Source: an uncultured Collinsella sp.
GTDB taxonomy: Bacteria > Actinomycetota > Coriobacteriia > Coriobacteriales > Coriobacteriaceae
Length of the DNA stretch: 64,000 nt
Direction of reading: 5' to 3'
NCBI GenBank assembly: GCA_958421275.1
Contig: CATZLI010000002.1
Location: 1-64,000 of the forward strand
The position numbers were made by a program, and so were the translations under genes. Below the pieces are notes generated by a model. That model saw only the letters and a program-made list of their open reading frames with translations. It was not told where the DNA came from and did no database searches. The stretch's first letter is position 1; each line of letters begins with the position of its first letter. This document shows positions 28,268 through 37,980 of the stretch, piece after piece.

Positions 28268-30385
28268 TTACTCGTTATTATCCTCGCGCGCCGCGATCTT
28301 TTCCACGCGAACGGCGTTTTCCTGGGTGAGCGCGGCACCCGTCAACGGGTCCCAGCGCAGCGGCGTATGGTCGAGTGGGCCCACGCCCAAGGCTTGAGCG
28401 CCACCGGCATCGGCGCCAAACGAACGCCCGCCGGGGGCGGCCGAGGTGAAGATGCACGCCGGATGCAGATACGGCGTCGTCTCCACGCGCACGCGGTCGC
28501 GGCCCAAATCGCTCACAAGTTCGACGACCTCGCCATCGGCGATGCCCATGTGCGCAGCGGCATCGGCATTCATCTGCACGGCATCCAGGTCCGATCCAGC
28601 CTCAGCGGCACCTTGGGCCGCGAGCCTGCGCGAAGTATGCGACTCAAAGGGACGGTTGCCGCTAATGAGGCGAAACATCCCCGGGCCGGGCTCCACCATC
28701 GGCGCAATCCAGCCTGGCACGCGTCCCAGACCGGCTCGTTCCCACACGTCGCTTGCCAGCGCAATTTTGCCGCCATCCAAGGGAATCACCGGCTCGCCTG
28801 TACGCGACGGCAACGCAACACCCGTGTCGGCCCAGCCGCGCTCCTTGAGCTCGTCCAGATTGATCCCAAACGACGCCACCTGGGCAGCCGCTAGATCGTC
28901 GGACGTAAACTGGAAGTACTCGCCCGCGCCACACGCCTGCGCCAGACCGGCAAAAATCTCCCGACCGGGACGTGTGTCGTCATGCTGCATGGGCAGCACG
29001 GCGTTGCGGTAGAACACGCGCGCATCGTTGACGCCCGCCACCGTTCCCACGCCGCGGTCGGCCTCCAGATACGTCACGTCGGGCAGCACGAAGTCAGAAG
29101 CACGTGCCGTCTCGGACCAGCGAATATCAATCGTCACAAGCAAGTCGAGCCGCTGCAAAATACTCAACCAAGCCTGTGCATTGCCATAGCCCGCACCAGG
29201 GTTACTGGCATAGACGATGAGCCCACGCAAATCGCCGGCAAGAATCGACTGACCGATGATCGTGCACAGGCCGCGCTCGGGATCGACGAGCGGATAGCGC
29301 TCGGACCCCAGCTTGGGCCCACGCGGCACCGGCGGCGTCGCAAAGCGCGTGGGATCGAGGTCGCCCAACACAAGCGGCGTGGGCGGATTGAGCGCGCCGC
29401 CCGCATGCCCGATGCAGCCCAGCAGCACATCGACCAAGCAGATAGCGCGCGCGGTCTGGGTGCTATTGGCATACGCGATACCGATGCCACCATGAAAGCC
29501 CGCATCCACCACAGCGGCAGGCGCGGCGGCAGCGAGATCGCGCGCCGTGGCGACAATCTCTGCGGCCGGCACGTCGCACATCGACTCGGCCCACTCGGGC
29601 GTCCAAGGACGGGCCGCCTGCGCCAGCTCGTCAAAACCCGTGGTATAGCGGGCAACGAACTCGTGGTCGTACAAGTCCTCGGCAATCAGCACGTGGGCGA
29701 TGCCCAGCAGTAGTGCCAAATCGCAGCCCGGGCGCACGCGCAGCCAGCGGTCGGCAAGCGCGGCGGAGCCGCTGCGCCGGGGGTCGACCACGATAATCTT
29801 CGCCCCGCGCCGGCGCGCATCGTTGAGCGCATCGACGGCCCCCATCGTCGATGAATCGACGATGGAACGCCCCAGGTACATGATGCAGTCGGTATGTGCC
29901 AGGTCGGAGGCGGGGCTATAGCCCAGGCTGTGCTCCCAACCGGTAAGTCGGCTTACCTCGCAGGCGCCATCGGCACCGTACACGTTGGGCGAGCCCAACG
30001 CATGCATAAAGCGATACGCCCAGTAGCGGTCGAACGAGGGAACGCCGAGCGTCATGCCCAGCGCGCGCGGACCATGCCCGTCAACAATCCCCAAAAGGCG
30101 CTCGGCAATCTGAGCAAACGCCTCGTCCCAGGTAATCGCATCGAACCCCGAGCCATCCCGGCGGCGTCGCATGGGGTGCACAATGCGGTCGCGCTCGTCA
30201 AACGGCATTGCCAGGCGATGGCGCCCGCGGGCGCACAGGGCACGCGCCGCGCACGGATGCCCCACAACCGGCAACTCAGCCACCACACGACCGTCCTCAA
30301 CGCGTGCCGCAAAGGCGCAATCGGCATAGCATCCCCCGCATGTGGTCACCACGGCGCGACCGTCACGCTTCACAGCAGATGCCAT
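28268..30385 (-). CDS. Molybdopterin oxidoreductase (DMSO reductase family, PhsA/FdhA-like), substrate unknown
   Basis: The 705-residue protein opens with a [4Fe-4S] motif, CGGCYADCAFAA then CARGRHR, followed by molybdopterin-binding landmarks (GRSIVDSSTMGAVDALNDAR, IIVVDPRRSG, SGNRPFESHTS). The residue in the metal-ligand region appears to be cysteine in DGACEVSRLTG; there is no UGA, so it is not a selenoprotein. No signal peptide is seen, so it should act in the cytoplasm. It lies between focA and selA, possibly as a second formate dehydrogenase or a sulfur-compound reductase. The start at 30385 follows AAAGGGG. Confidence 0.78.
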   Translation of the reverse strand: MASAVKRDGRAVVTTCGGCYADCAFAARVEDGRVVAELPVVGHPCAARALCARGRHRLAMPFDERDRIVHPMRRRRDGSGFDAITWDEAFAQIAERLLGIVDGHGPRALGMTLGVPSFDRYWAYRFMHALGSPNVYGADGACEVSRLTGWEHSLGYSPASDLAHTDCIMYLGRSIVDSSTMGAVDALNDARRRGAKIIVVDPRRSGSAALADRWLRVRPGCDLALLLGIAHVLIAEDLYDHEFVARYTTGFDELAQAARPWTPEWAESMCDVPAAEIVATARDLAAAAPAAVVDAGFHGGIGIAYANSTQTARAICLVDVLLGCIGHAGGALNPPTPLVLGDLDPTRFATPPVPRGPKLGSERYPLVDPERGLCTIIGQSILAGDLRGLIVYASNPGAGYGNAQAWLSILQRLDLLVTIDIRWSETARASDFVLPDVTYLEADRGVGTVAGVNDARVFYRNAVLPMQHDDTRPGREIFAGLAQACGAGEYFQFTSDDLAAAQVASFGINLDELKERGWADTGVALPSRTGEPVIPLDGGKIALASDVWERAGLGRVPGWIAPMVEPGPGMFRLISGNRPFESHTSRRLAAQGAAEAGSDLDAVQMNADAAAHMGIADGEVVELVSDLGRDRVRVETTPYLHPACIFTSAAPGGRSFGADAGGAQALGVGPLDHTPLRWDPLTGAALTQENAVRVEKIAAREDNNE

Positions 30386-30450
30386 CTCGATTACCCCTTT
30401 CATCAGCCAAACACAACAGGGCAACAGCCCGACAACGAGCCCCAGACCCA

Positions 30451-30490
30451 AATAGCCTCCCGCACGGCAACGCCCCGCGGGAGGCCCAAC
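30451..30490 (-). terminator. focA terminator
   Basis: GCCTCCCGC (30455-30463) pairs with GCGGGAGGC (30477-30485), with TATTT after it on the minus strand. It probably ends the hyf-focA transcript, so the next gene and sel genes may have their own promoter. Confidence 0.75.
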
Positions 30491-30507
30491 GTCAAACAGA
30501 CGGTACC

Positions 30508-31347
30508 TTACGCCTCGGACTTCTTAGCGTAGATAAACCAGTAGCCGAGCGCGATCAGAACCGCGCCGCCCACGATGTTGCCCAGCGTGGCGGCGGACAA
30601 GTTAAACGCAATGCCCGCAGCGTTGAGTGCATCGGCGCCGGCGACGTCGGCACCATAGCCGAACGCGTGCATCACGGCACCCATGGGCAAAAAGTACATG
30701 TTGGCGACGCAGTGCTCAAAACCGCAGGCCACAAAAGCGGCGATGGGCAGCAGAATGCCCACAACCTTATCGACCACGGTCTTGCCGGCGGTACCGATCC
30801 ACACGGCCAGGCACACAAAGATGTTGCACAGGATGCCGCGGAAGAAGATCGTCACCCAGTCGACCGTCACCTTGCCGGCGGCGACGCTCACCATGGAATT
30901 GGCGACCGCCTCGCCGTTGAGCTTGTAAATGCCGGCCATGTACACCAAAAAGACGATGAACAGGGCACCGGCAAAGTTACCGACCCATACGACGACCCAA
31001 GCCTTGAGCATCTGGCCCAGGGTGATCTTTTTACTCTTGAGAGCGCAGACCATAAGAGAATTGCCGGTAAACAGCTCGGCGCCGCACACCAGCACGAGCA
31101 CCAGGCCCAGGCAAAAGCACAGGCCGCCCACGACGCGCTGGGCGCCCCAGCCCAGCGTGCTATCGCTCAAGAACACGGTAAAGAACAGGCCGCCGAAGGC
31201 AATAAACGCACCGGCGAACATTGCCAACAGAAAGGCCTTTGCGACCGGCAGGTTGGCCTTGGTCACGCCGGTGGCCTCGGTCTTGGCCTCGATCGCGGCG
31301 GGCGCCAGGCAATCGGGAGCGGGATACTCCACCTTGGAATCTGCCAT
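30508..31347 (-). CDS. focA: Formate channel of the FocA/NirC family
   Basis: The 279-residue membrane protein has six hydrophobic segments of the pentameric formate-nitrite channel family. Family landmarks include AKAFLLAMFAGAFIAFGG in the first helix, the loop GNSLMVCALKSKKITLGQML and NFAGALFIVFLVY. It moves formate or formic acid across the membrane, supplying the hydrogenlyase. Placement right after hycI fits that role. AGGAAAGAAG precedes the start at 31347. Confidence 0.93.
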   Translation of the reverse strand: MADSKVEYPAPDCLAPAAIEAKTEATGVTKANLPVAKAFLLAMFAGAFIAFGGLFFTVFLSDSTLGWGAQRVVGGLCFCLGLVLVLVCGAELFTGNSLMVCALKSKKITLGQMLKAWVVVWVGNFAGALFIVFLVYMAGIYKLNGEAVANSMVSVAAGKVTVDWVTIFFRGILCNIFVCLAVWIGTAGKTVVDKVVGILLPIAAFVACGFEHCVANMYFLPMGAVMHAFGYGADVAGADALNAAGIAFNLSAATLGNIVGGAVLIALGYWFIYAKKSEA

Positions 31348-31386
31348 GTCAATCACTTCTTTCCTAACAAAATGGAACAAGTGCTC

Positions 31387-31890
31387 CTACTGCTCTTGTC
31401 CCAAGCGGACAAAGTGGGAAAAGTCGTTGGCGGCCACGGCGTCGTACACGGCGTCGACGGCATCAAAGACTTCCGGGGACATGGGGTTGTAGAACTCCGT
31501 GTCGCCCGGCTGAATTCCGACGAAGACGATATCATCGCACGATTGCTCAATCTCTTCGATCAGAATCGACAAGGGAAGCGAATGCGTGGTGAACATCGAC
31601 TTGCGGGCCACATCGCGCTTGTCGAGCAAGCGGATGGACCCGACGGGCAGCGCCATGTCGGCGGCATCGACCAAGACCAGACGAGGCGGACGCTCGCGCT
31701 TGACCTCAATGATGTCGTCCTCGGGCGTTTGGCCGCCGTCGATGGTGTACCAACCGGCGATGGGTGCGTCTTCCATCTTTTTGGAGAGCACGGGGCCGGC
31801 GGCATCGTCGGCACGCAGCACGCTTCCCGCCGTGAGCACGATACCCGCAAACGGGGTGCCGTTCACACGTCCATCCACAACGCAACCCAT
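31387..31890 (-). CDS. hycI: Hydrogenase maturation endopeptidase
   Basis: The 167-residue protease of the HycI/HyaD family trims the C-terminal extension of the large hydrogenase subunit after nickel insertion. The family start normally reads GNxLxxDDGxGP; here it is GSVLRADDAAGP, still with the metal-binding acidic residue. A second site is LVLVDAADM. Its substrate is HyfG, which keeps about 44 residues after the last CxxC. It overlaps hycH by one base. Confidence 0.88.
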   Translation of the reverse strand: MGCVVDGRVNGTPFAGIVLTAGSVLRADDAAGPVLSKKMEDAPIAGWYTIDGGQTPEDDIIEVKRERPPRLVLVDAADMALPVGSIRLLDKRDVARKSMFTTHSLPLSILIEEIEQSCDDIVFVGIQPGDTEFYNPMSPEVFDAVDAVYDAVAANDFSHFVRLGQEQ

Positions 31891-32471
31891 TACTGCAACC
31901 TTCCCGTCAGATACACGCCCGACACATCGCGCACGCGCTCAACCAGATCGCGAAACTTCATTAAGAACGCGACCTGCTGGGCATGCAGGCCAAAGTCGTC
32001 GTCGAACACCGAAATGCCGGCCTTGGCCGAACCACGAAAACCGCGCTCGTCGAGCAGCGTGTCGCAGGCCTCGAGCAGCGACGGCACCGCCGCCTTGTCG
32101 AGCTGGCACTCGCCAAAGGAGCGGATGGCCTCAAACTTGGTTTTGGCCTCCCCCTCCGGCAGTGCGTCGACGAGCGAATAGAACACATCCACCGGCACCG
32201 ACAGGCGCGGCTCAAAGCAGTCGAGCACGCCGGTGTGGTGGCCCACGGCGAGCGTGTAGTACAGCACGTCGCAGGCCTCCTGGGGAACGTCTTCCTCGGT
32301 CTCCACAAACTTACGCGTGAGCTCGTAGAAGACCACCTGGTCGGGCGCATGGCCCAGGCAGGGGTCGGCGACGCCCTCGGCAGCCTCGTCGCTTGCGCGC
32401 GAGGCATCGCCAAAGGAGCCGCCGAGCATGCCGGGGCCCGCAAAGTAACCAGAGCGGTCCGTGAGCTCCAT
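31890..32471 (-). CDS. hycH: HycH-family formate hydrogenlyase maturation protein
   Basis: The 193-residue soluble protein matches HycH/HyfJ by order (after hyfI, before hycI) and by segments such as DQVVFYELTRKFVETEEDVP, VLYYTLAVGHHTG and GECQLDKAAVPSLLEACD. E. coli HycH is about 136 residues, so this one is longer at the N-terminus. HycH acts in assembly of the large subunit; its exact chemistry is not established. It follows hyfI directly. Confidence 0.75.
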   Translation of the reverse strand: MELTDRSGYFAGPGMLGGSFGDASRASDEAAEGVADPCLGHAPDQVVFYELTRKFVETEEDVPQEACDVLYYTLAVGHHTGVLDCFEPRLSVPVDVFYSLVDALPEGEAKTKFEAIRSFGECQLDKAAVPSLLEACDTLLDERGFRGSAKAGISVFDDDFGLHAQQVAFLMKFRDLVERVRDVSGVYLTGRLQ

Positions 32472-33254
32472 CTAGCGACCTCCGGCCAGCACCAGATCCT
32501 GCAGCGCCGAGTACACCTCGACGCGGCGCGGATCGTCCTGCTTGTCGATGAGCAGCGCCATGGCACCGCGGATATCGCCCTTGGGCGCGCCCTCGAGCGT
32601 ATCCATAAACTCGTTGGCCAGGTCGCGGCCGTAACGGTAGCCGCTCATGGCGCGAGCTTCGCGCTCGATGGCAACGCGAAGCTTATACGGCACGCCGGGG
32701 TGCAGGATATCGGCCTGCTCGCCGGCGGCCTCCACCGTGGTCTCGGCATGGAGCTTTTGGTCCAGCAGACCGAGCGCCATGGCAAAGCCGTAGACGGTCT
32801 GCGCGGGGCTGGGCGGGCAGCCGGGGATGTAGACATCGACCGGCAGAATCTTATCCGTGCCGCCCCAGACGCAGTAGTTGTCGTAGAAGATGCCGCCGGT
32901 GCAGCCGCACGCGCCATAGGACACCACGATCTTGGGATCGGGTGCGGCCTCAAAGGCGCGCAGGGCCGGCATGCGCATGGCGCGCGTCACGGCACCGGTA
33001 TACAGCAGCACGTCGGCGTGACGGGGCGAGGGCACGACCTTGATACCAAAACGCTCGACGTCAAAGACGGGCGTGATGGAACCGAAGATCTCGATCTCGC
33101 AGCCGTTGCAGCCGCCGCAGTCAACACGGTAGACGTACACCGAGCGCTTGATCTTCTTAAGAAGGGTCGCCTTGGCCTTCTCGATGCTCTCGTCGAGCTC
33201 GATCTTGGTCGGGCGGTACTGAAGCCGCTCGGGCAAAAGCGTGGGTTCGGCCAT
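32472..33254 (-). CDS. hyfI: Hydrogenase-4 small subunit (NuoB-like [4Fe-4S] protein)
   Basis: The 260-residue subunit holds the [4Fe-4S] cluster next to the NiFe site. The cluster ligands are in VDCGGCNGCEIEIFG, GACGCTGGIFYDN and VYIPGCPPSPAQTVYG, the NuoB pattern. A C-terminal extension of about 90 residues (AETTVEAAGEQADILHPGVP and beyond) goes past the NuoB core. It lies three bases after hyfH and joins HyfG in the cytoplasmic arm. Confidence 0.93.
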   Translation of the reverse strand: MAEPTLLPERLQYRPTKIELDESIEKAKATLLKKIKRSVYVYRVDCGGCNGCEIEIFGSITPVFDVERFGIKVVPSPRHADVLLYTGAVTRAMRMPALRAFEAAPDPKIVVSYGACGCTGGIFYDNYCVWGGTDKILPVDVYIPGCPPSPAQTVYGFAMALGLLDQKLHAETTVEAAGEQADILHPGVPYKLRVAIEREARAMSGYRYGRDLANEFMDTLEGAPKGDIRGAMALLIDKQDDPRRVEVYSALQDLVLAGGR

Positions 33255-33256
33255 GG

Positions 33257-33973
33257 TTACTCCTCCTTCGTATCAAAATCCATGATGATGCCCTCGACCG
33301 GCGCAGGACCGGCGGGAATCTCGGGCGCATCGGGGTTGAGCTCGCGGTCGATATACTCCGGGTTCACGCCGTGGCCACCCAGATACTCCATGCCGGGGCC
33401 CTGGGGCTCGCCGGACGCAAGCGTCTCGTTGGCAGCCATGCCGTACGCGTTGCCGGTCTTTACGGCCGAGGCGGCGCGCAGGGCGTCGAGCTCGCGCTTG
33501 CACTCCTGGCACATACCGACAGTACGGGCGGCCTGCTCGGTCTCCATGCCGCCGGCCTTTTGCAGCAGGCGCTTGGCGTAGTCGATCTCCTTGTGCGGAG
33601 CAAACGGCTTGCCGCAGCGCGAACAGTGCTCGAGCGTGTAGACGCTCTTGCTGGTGAGGTCGTCCTTGCTCATGACGGCCAGCTCAAACTCCTCGGTGAG
33701 CTTGATGGCCTCCATGGGGCAGGCCTCCTCGCAGCGGCCGCAGAAGATGCAGCGACCGTAGTCGATCGACCAGGTGATGGTATCGGCCGCAAGGTCGGTG
33801 TCCATGCGAATGGCATCGGCCGGGCACGCCACGCCGCAGGCTCCGCAGGCGATGCAGAGCTCGGCGTTGTGCTCGGGCTTGCCGCGCATGTCCTTGTTGG
33901 TGGGAAACGGCGCAAACGGGTACTTGACCGTCGCGTCGCCGGCCTTGGCGTTGACCTTCCAAAGCTTCAGCAT
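33257..33973 (-). CDS. hyfH: Hydrogenase-4 ferredoxin subunit (NuoI-like)
   Basis: The 238-residue protein carries two [4Fe-4S] motifs (CIACGACGVACP near residue 40 and CIFCGRCEEACP near residue 75) that wire electrons between hyfA-type ferredoxins and the hydrogenase. A C-terminal addition has two further Cys pairs (CSRCGKPF and CQECKRE), a rubredoxin- or zinc-like knuckle; E. coli HycF is only about 180 residues. The ATG at 33973 is one base beyond the hyfG stop with GAGGAGG upstream. Confidence 0.93.
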   Translation of the reverse strand: MLKLWKVNAKAGDATVKYPFAPFPTNKDMRGKPEHNAELCIACGACGVACPADAIRMDTDLAADTITWSIDYGRCIFCGRCEEACPMEAIKLTEEFELAVMSKDDLTSKSVYTLEHCSRCGKPFAPHKEIDYAKRLLQKAGGMETEQAARTVGMCQECKRELDALRAASAVKTGNAYGMAANETLASGEPQGPGMEYLGGHGVNPEYIDRELNPDAPEIPAGPAPVEGIIMDFDTKEE

Positions 33974-33974
33974 A

Positions 33975-35747
33975 TTAGAGCGCCTCCTCATCGAGCGGAG
34001 CGGCCATGGTGCCCTCGCCCGCAAGCGGCGACTTGTCGCGCCAGACGTTCTCGAACTGCTCCTTGTCGAGCACGTGGTCGCGCTTGGCGGCAACATCGGT
34101 CACCGTCACGCGGTCGGTGCAGGAGTAGCACGGGTCGAGCGAGCCGACGATCAGCGCCGCGTCGCCCACGGTGTTGCCGCGGAACATGTAGCGCAGGACC
34201 GGCCAGTTGCTGTACGTGGCCGCCTTGGCGCGCCAACGGTAGCACTTCTGGTTGTTGCCGAGCATGGCCCAGTGCACGTCCTCGCCACGCGGAGCCTCGG
34301 TGGCGCCGATGGCGTACTTGTGCGGGGTGTACTCCCAATCCGTGGTAAGGATGGGACCCGACGGGCAGTTCTCGAGCATGGTCTCGATCATGTCAATCGA
34401 ATCGTAGACCTCCTGGATGCGGACGGCGGTGCGGCCGAAGGCATCGCAGGTGTCTGCCGTAGCAGCATGCATCTTCTGAACATCCGGATCGGCGTAGCCG
34501 TCGAAGGGATGGTCAAAGCGCACGTCGCGGGCATAGCCCGAGCCACGCATGAGCGGGCCGACCGGCGAGAAGTCGCGTGCGATCTTGCGGTCCAGAATGC
34601 CGATGCCACTCGTACGCTCAATAAAGTTGGGCGTGGAGAGCAGCATGTCGACGAGTTCCTGAACCTCGGAGCGCAGCTGGTGGATGGTCGTGAGCGTGGA
34701 GAGCTTCTGCTCGGCCAAAATGTCGCGACGCACACCGCCGATCACGTTGAGGCCGTAGGTCTTGCGGTGACCGGAGAGCTTCTCGGCCAGGTCCATGGAC
34801 TTCTCGCGGACGCGGAAGAACTGCTGGAAGCCGGAGTCGAAGCCCGTGTAGTGCGACGCCAGGCCAATGTTGAGCAGATGCGAGTGCAGGCGCTCGACCT
34901 CGAGCATGATGGCGCGGATGTACTGGGCGCGCGGCGGGACATGAATGCCCTGGGCGCGCTCGACGGCCTCGGCGTAGGCCACCGAGTGGGCGCAGCCGCA
35001 GATGCCGCAGATGCGGTCGGCGAGGAACGTCACGGCGTCATAGTTCAGGCGCGTCTCGGCGACCTTCTCCATGCCGCGGTGCACGTAGAACAGACGGTAG
35101 TCGGCGTCGACGATCGTCTCGCCCTCAACGAACAGGCGGAAGTGGCCGGGTTCGTCGGAGGTAATGTGCAGCGGGCCCATGGGGACGAGCGTGGTCTCTT
35201 TGCCCTTGGTATCGGCCAAGAACTCGTAGTTTTCCATGTCGCTCGCGGGAGCGGGACGGAAACGGTAGTCCATGGAGTCCTTACGCAGCGGGTACAGTCC
35301 GCTGGGCCAGTCATCGGGAAGCACCAGGCGGCGACGGTCGGGCAGACCCTCGGGGATCAGGCCGAACATGTCGCGAAGCTCGCGCTCGCCCCACACGCAG
35401 GCGGGGACGAACGGCGTCACGGACGGGAACGTCATCTTGGCGGGATCGACCTCGGTGCGCACGGTCACCCAGCCGGGGTCCTCCCCCTCCATGGAGATGA
35501 CGTAGTACACGGCGTAACGGCCGCACAGGCTTCGCTCATCGTTGCCGATGATCACGGGAATCCAGCCGTAGCGCTCGTAATACAGGTAGTGGACGGCCTC
35601 GGGCAGCTTGTCCTGCTTGACGGTAATCGTCAGCTGGTCCTCGCACTGCCACTCGACCTTCTCGATGCAGCCCGGAACGGCGCGACGCAGGGCCTCGACA
35701 TGGCTCTCGCAGCGACGGGCATACACCTTGTTCTCAGTTTCAATCAT
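33975..35747 (-). CDS. hyfG: Hydrogenase-4 large subunit (fused NuoC-NuoD type, NiFe active site)
   Basis: The 590-residue catalytic subunit makes H2. Residues 1-170 are the NuoC-like domain (WGERELRDMFGLIPEGLPD near its end); the rest is NuoD-like. The nickel-iron ligands are in DRICGICGCAHSVAYAEA and DPCYSCTDR near the C-terminus. About 44 residues after this last motif form the extension expected to be cut off by HycI. It lies on the cytoplasmic side of the membrane, in translational coupling with hyfF and hyfH. Confidence 0.96.
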   Translation of the reverse strand: MIETENKVYARRCESHVEALRRAVPGCIEKVEWQCEDQLTITVKQDKLPEAVHYLYYERYGWIPVIIGNDERSLCGRYAVYYVISMEGEDPGWVTVRTEVDPAKMTFPSVTPFVPACVWGERELRDMFGLIPEGLPDRRRLVLPDDWPSGLYPLRKDSMDYRFRPAPASDMENYEFLADTKGKETTLVPMGPLHITSDEPGHFRLFVEGETIVDADYRLFYVHRGMEKVAETRLNYDAVTFLADRICGICGCAHSVAYAEAVERAQGIHVPPRAQYIRAIMLEVERLHSHLLNIGLASHYTGFDSGFQQFFRVREKSMDLAEKLSGHRKTYGLNVIGGVRRDILAEQKLSTLTTIHQLRSEVQELVDMLLSTPNFIERTSGIGILDRKIARDFSPVGPLMRGSGYARDVRFDHPFDGYADPDVQKMHAATADTCDAFGRTAVRIQEVYDSIDMIETMLENCPSGPILTTDWEYTPHKYAIGATEAPRGEDVHWAMLGNNQKCYRWRAKAATYSNWPVLRYMFRGNTVGDAALIVGSLDPCYSCTDRVTVTDVAAKRDHVLDKEQFENVWRDKSPLAGEGTMAAPLDEEAL

Positions 35748-35750
35748 TCG

Positions 35751-37310
35751 TTACTCCACCTCGCTCTGAGCGGTCTCGGTACCGAACACAGCGCGGTACA
35801 TCGGCGTCGCGTGAAGTTCCTCGGTGCTCTGCTCGAGCACGATGCCGGTCGCAGTCTCCACACCGTGCACGAGAGGCAGCGGGGTGGCGATGCCAAACCA
35901 CAAGATCATGACAGCCAGGATGATTTCGGGGATAAGCATGAGCGCCGGGGCCTCATGCTTATCCATGCCCTGGGGCGCATGGCCGAATACAGACTTGAGT
36001 GCGATGCGGGTGAGCGCTGAGATGGCCACGGTAAGACCGAGGGCGACCACGACGACCAGCCACATGGGACCGGCGGTAACACCGGCGACAAAAGTCAGGA
36101 ACTCGGAGATAAACATGCCAAAGGGCGGGAAGGCACCAAGACCGAGCAGCGCCAGGATGGCGAGCGCGGCGGTTGCGGGGGCAACCTCGACGACGCCCTG
36201 GATCTTGGCCAGGCTACGCGTGCCAAAGGCGTGCTGGATGTTGCCGGACACGCAGAAGGCAAGCGTCTTGGTAAAGCCGTGGAACACGCAATGCAGCAGG
36301 GCCGCGGCGATACCCAGCGGGCCACCGATACCCAGGCACAGGGCGATAACGCCCACGTTCTCCACAGACGAGTACGCAAAGCGGCGCTTGAGGTCGTCCT
36401 GGCGAAACATCGAAAGTGCCGCCACCAAAATGGACAGCGTGCCGACGATCAGCAGCAAAAGCTGCGGATACTCGGCGCCCACGGCCTGGATAGTAAAGCC
36501 GTAGAAGCGCATGATCACAAGCATGGCGCACTTAAGCAGCACGCCCGAGAGCAGGGCCGAAACAGGGCTCGGGGCCTGGGAGTGGGCATCGGGCAGCCAA
36601 GTGTGCATGGGGAACAGGCCGGCCTTGGTGCCAAAGCCGATCACGATAAACGCAAAGGCGAGGCGCATGAGCGTCGGGTCGAACTGGTCGGCATACGGCA
36701 GCACGCACGACAGGAACGCGGCCTCGTGGGCGTTGGGAATCACGTCGGCGGCGTTGGCGTAGATCAACAGCGTACCGAACAGGCCAAAGGCCACGCCGGC
36801 GGTGCAGACCATCGCATACTTCCAAGAAGCCTCGAGGGCCGTCTTGTTCTTGTAGATACCCACGAGGAACACGGTGGAAAGCGTGGTTGCCTCCACGGCG
36901 GCCCACGTGAGGATCATGTTGTTGGACAGGCACGCGAGCAGCATGGTGAACACAAACAGGCTAAACAGCGCAAAATACTGCTTGGCGCGCTCGGCGGGCA
37001 TGGAGCCCTCCTCGATATCGGCCTTTACATAGGGCAGCGAGAACAGCCCCGTAAGAAAACCGATAAAGCCGATGAGCAGCACAAAGATGGCGCCCAGCGA
37101 ATCGAGGTGGAACCACAGGCCAAGAGCGCTCGCGGTGTCGCCGCTCATAAGGACGTCACCGGCCGTCACAATCGACAGCACCAGTACGGCTGCGACGGAG
37201 ACCAGGTTGAGACCGGCAAATACGTTATAGGACGTATTCTTGGGCAAAAACGCCATGACCAGCGAGAACACCAAAGGAGTCGCGAGCAGGGCGAGAATCA
37301 ACGTTTCCAT
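35751..37310 (-). CDS. hyfF: Hydrogenase-4 membrane subunit, antiporter-like
   Basis: The 519-residue NuoN/MrpD-type protein has about 14 hydrophobic segments. Ion-translocation landmarks are the glutamate in LTWAAVEATTLSTVFLVG, the lysine in LLSGVLLKCAMLVIMRF and the loop DDLKRRFAYSSVENVG. As the third antiporter-like subunit it distinguishes the hyf type from the shorter hyc formate hydrogenlyase and suggests that H2 production is coupled to ion pumping. Only three bases separate it from the genes on both sides. Confidence 0.93.
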   Translation of the reverse strand: METLILALLATPLVFSLVMAFLPKNTSYNVFAGLNLVSVAAVLVLSIVTAGDVLMSGDTASALGLWFHLDSLGAIFVLLIGFIGFLTGLFSLPYVKADIEEGSMPAERAKQYFALFSLFVFTMLLACLSNNMILTWAAVEATTLSTVFLVGIYKNKTALEASWKYAMVCTAGVAFGLFGTLLIYANAADVIPNAHEAAFLSCVLPYADQFDPTLMRLAFAFIVIGFGTKAGLFPMHTWLPDAHSQAPSPVSALLSGVLLKCAMLVIMRFYGFTIQAVGAEYPQLLLLIVGTLSILVAALSMFRQDDLKRRFAYSSVENVGVIALCLGIGGPLGIAAALLHCVFHGFTKTLAFCVSGNIQHAFGTRSLAKIQGVVEVAPATAALAILALLGLGAFPPFGMFISEFLTFVAGVTAGPMWLVVVVALGLTVAISALTRIALKSVFGHAPQGMDKHEAPALMLIPEIILAVMILWFGIATPLPLVHGVETATGIVLEQSTEELHATPMYRAVFGTETAQSEVE

Positions 37311-37313
37311 GGA

Positions 37314-37967
37314 CTACCCCCTCAGCTCGGACAGGTCGCGCGAATCGAGCGAGTGGGAGTCGTCCCAAATGCGACGCACGACGATGGACATGATGATGAC
37401 GGCAAAGATGGCGTCGGTGGCGATACCAATCTCGATGATCTCGGGAGCGGTGGGGGCCAAAAGCGCGAGCGTCACGTGGCTGCCGTTTTCCATAAGGCAG
37501 TATCCAAAGATCTGCTTCATGATGTTGCGCTGCGAGATGATGCAGGTGAGGCCCACAAAGAAGTGAGCGAAGCTAATGGCGAGCGCAGGCGTTGCGACCT
37601 CGGCCGTGGGCAGGCTGATCTGCGTCACGACGGCAAAGCAAATCGCGACCTCCACGGCGATGATGCAAATGGCCCACGCGGGCTTAAGGCCGGCCTTGAG
37701 CGATGCGTCGCTCGGCTCGCCCATCTTCTTGTACGCACGGTTGAGGATATAAGGGACCAGGACGACCTTGGTGATGAAGGCAGATCCGGCCCACATAAGC
37801 AGCTCCTGCGCACCGGTGGTGGCACCGAGCGTAGCGAGCAGTCCCACGAGCACCAGCGACTGCACCGCATACCAGTTGATGGCATGTTTGATGTTCTTGG
37901 AGACGACCACCATGGTGGACGTGACGATCAGAAGGCCGCCAAGGATGTTGACGATCGAATAACCCAT
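37314..37967 (-). CDS. hyfE: Hydrogenase-4 membrane subunit HyfE
   Basis: The 217-residue protein has six or seven hydrophobic segments (NILGGLLIVTSTMVVVSKNI, LVLVGLLATLGAT, ISFAHFFVGLTCII, ATDAIFAVIIMSIVVRRIWD) and matches HyfE by size and by place between hyfD and hyfF. HyfE resembles NuoK in its C-terminal half. It belongs to the membrane arm and has no known catalytic residues. It starts 13 bases after hyfD. Confidence 0.88.
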   Translation of the reverse strand: MGYSIVNILGGLLIVTSTMVVVSKNIKHAINWYAVQSLVLVGLLATLGATTGAQELLMWAGSAFITKVVLVPYILNRAYKKMGEPSDASLKAGLKPAWAICIIAVEVAICFAVVTQISLPTAEVATPALAISFAHFFVGLTCIISQRNIMKQIFGYCLMENGSHVTLALLAPTAPEIIEIGIATDAIFAVIIMSIVVRRIWDDSHSLDSRDLSELRG

Positions 37968-37980
37968 GTCGTTCTACCTC

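Noticed and set aside
28268..30385. A second selenoprotein
   Set aside because: The frame has no internal UGA; the metal-ligand region carries Cys.
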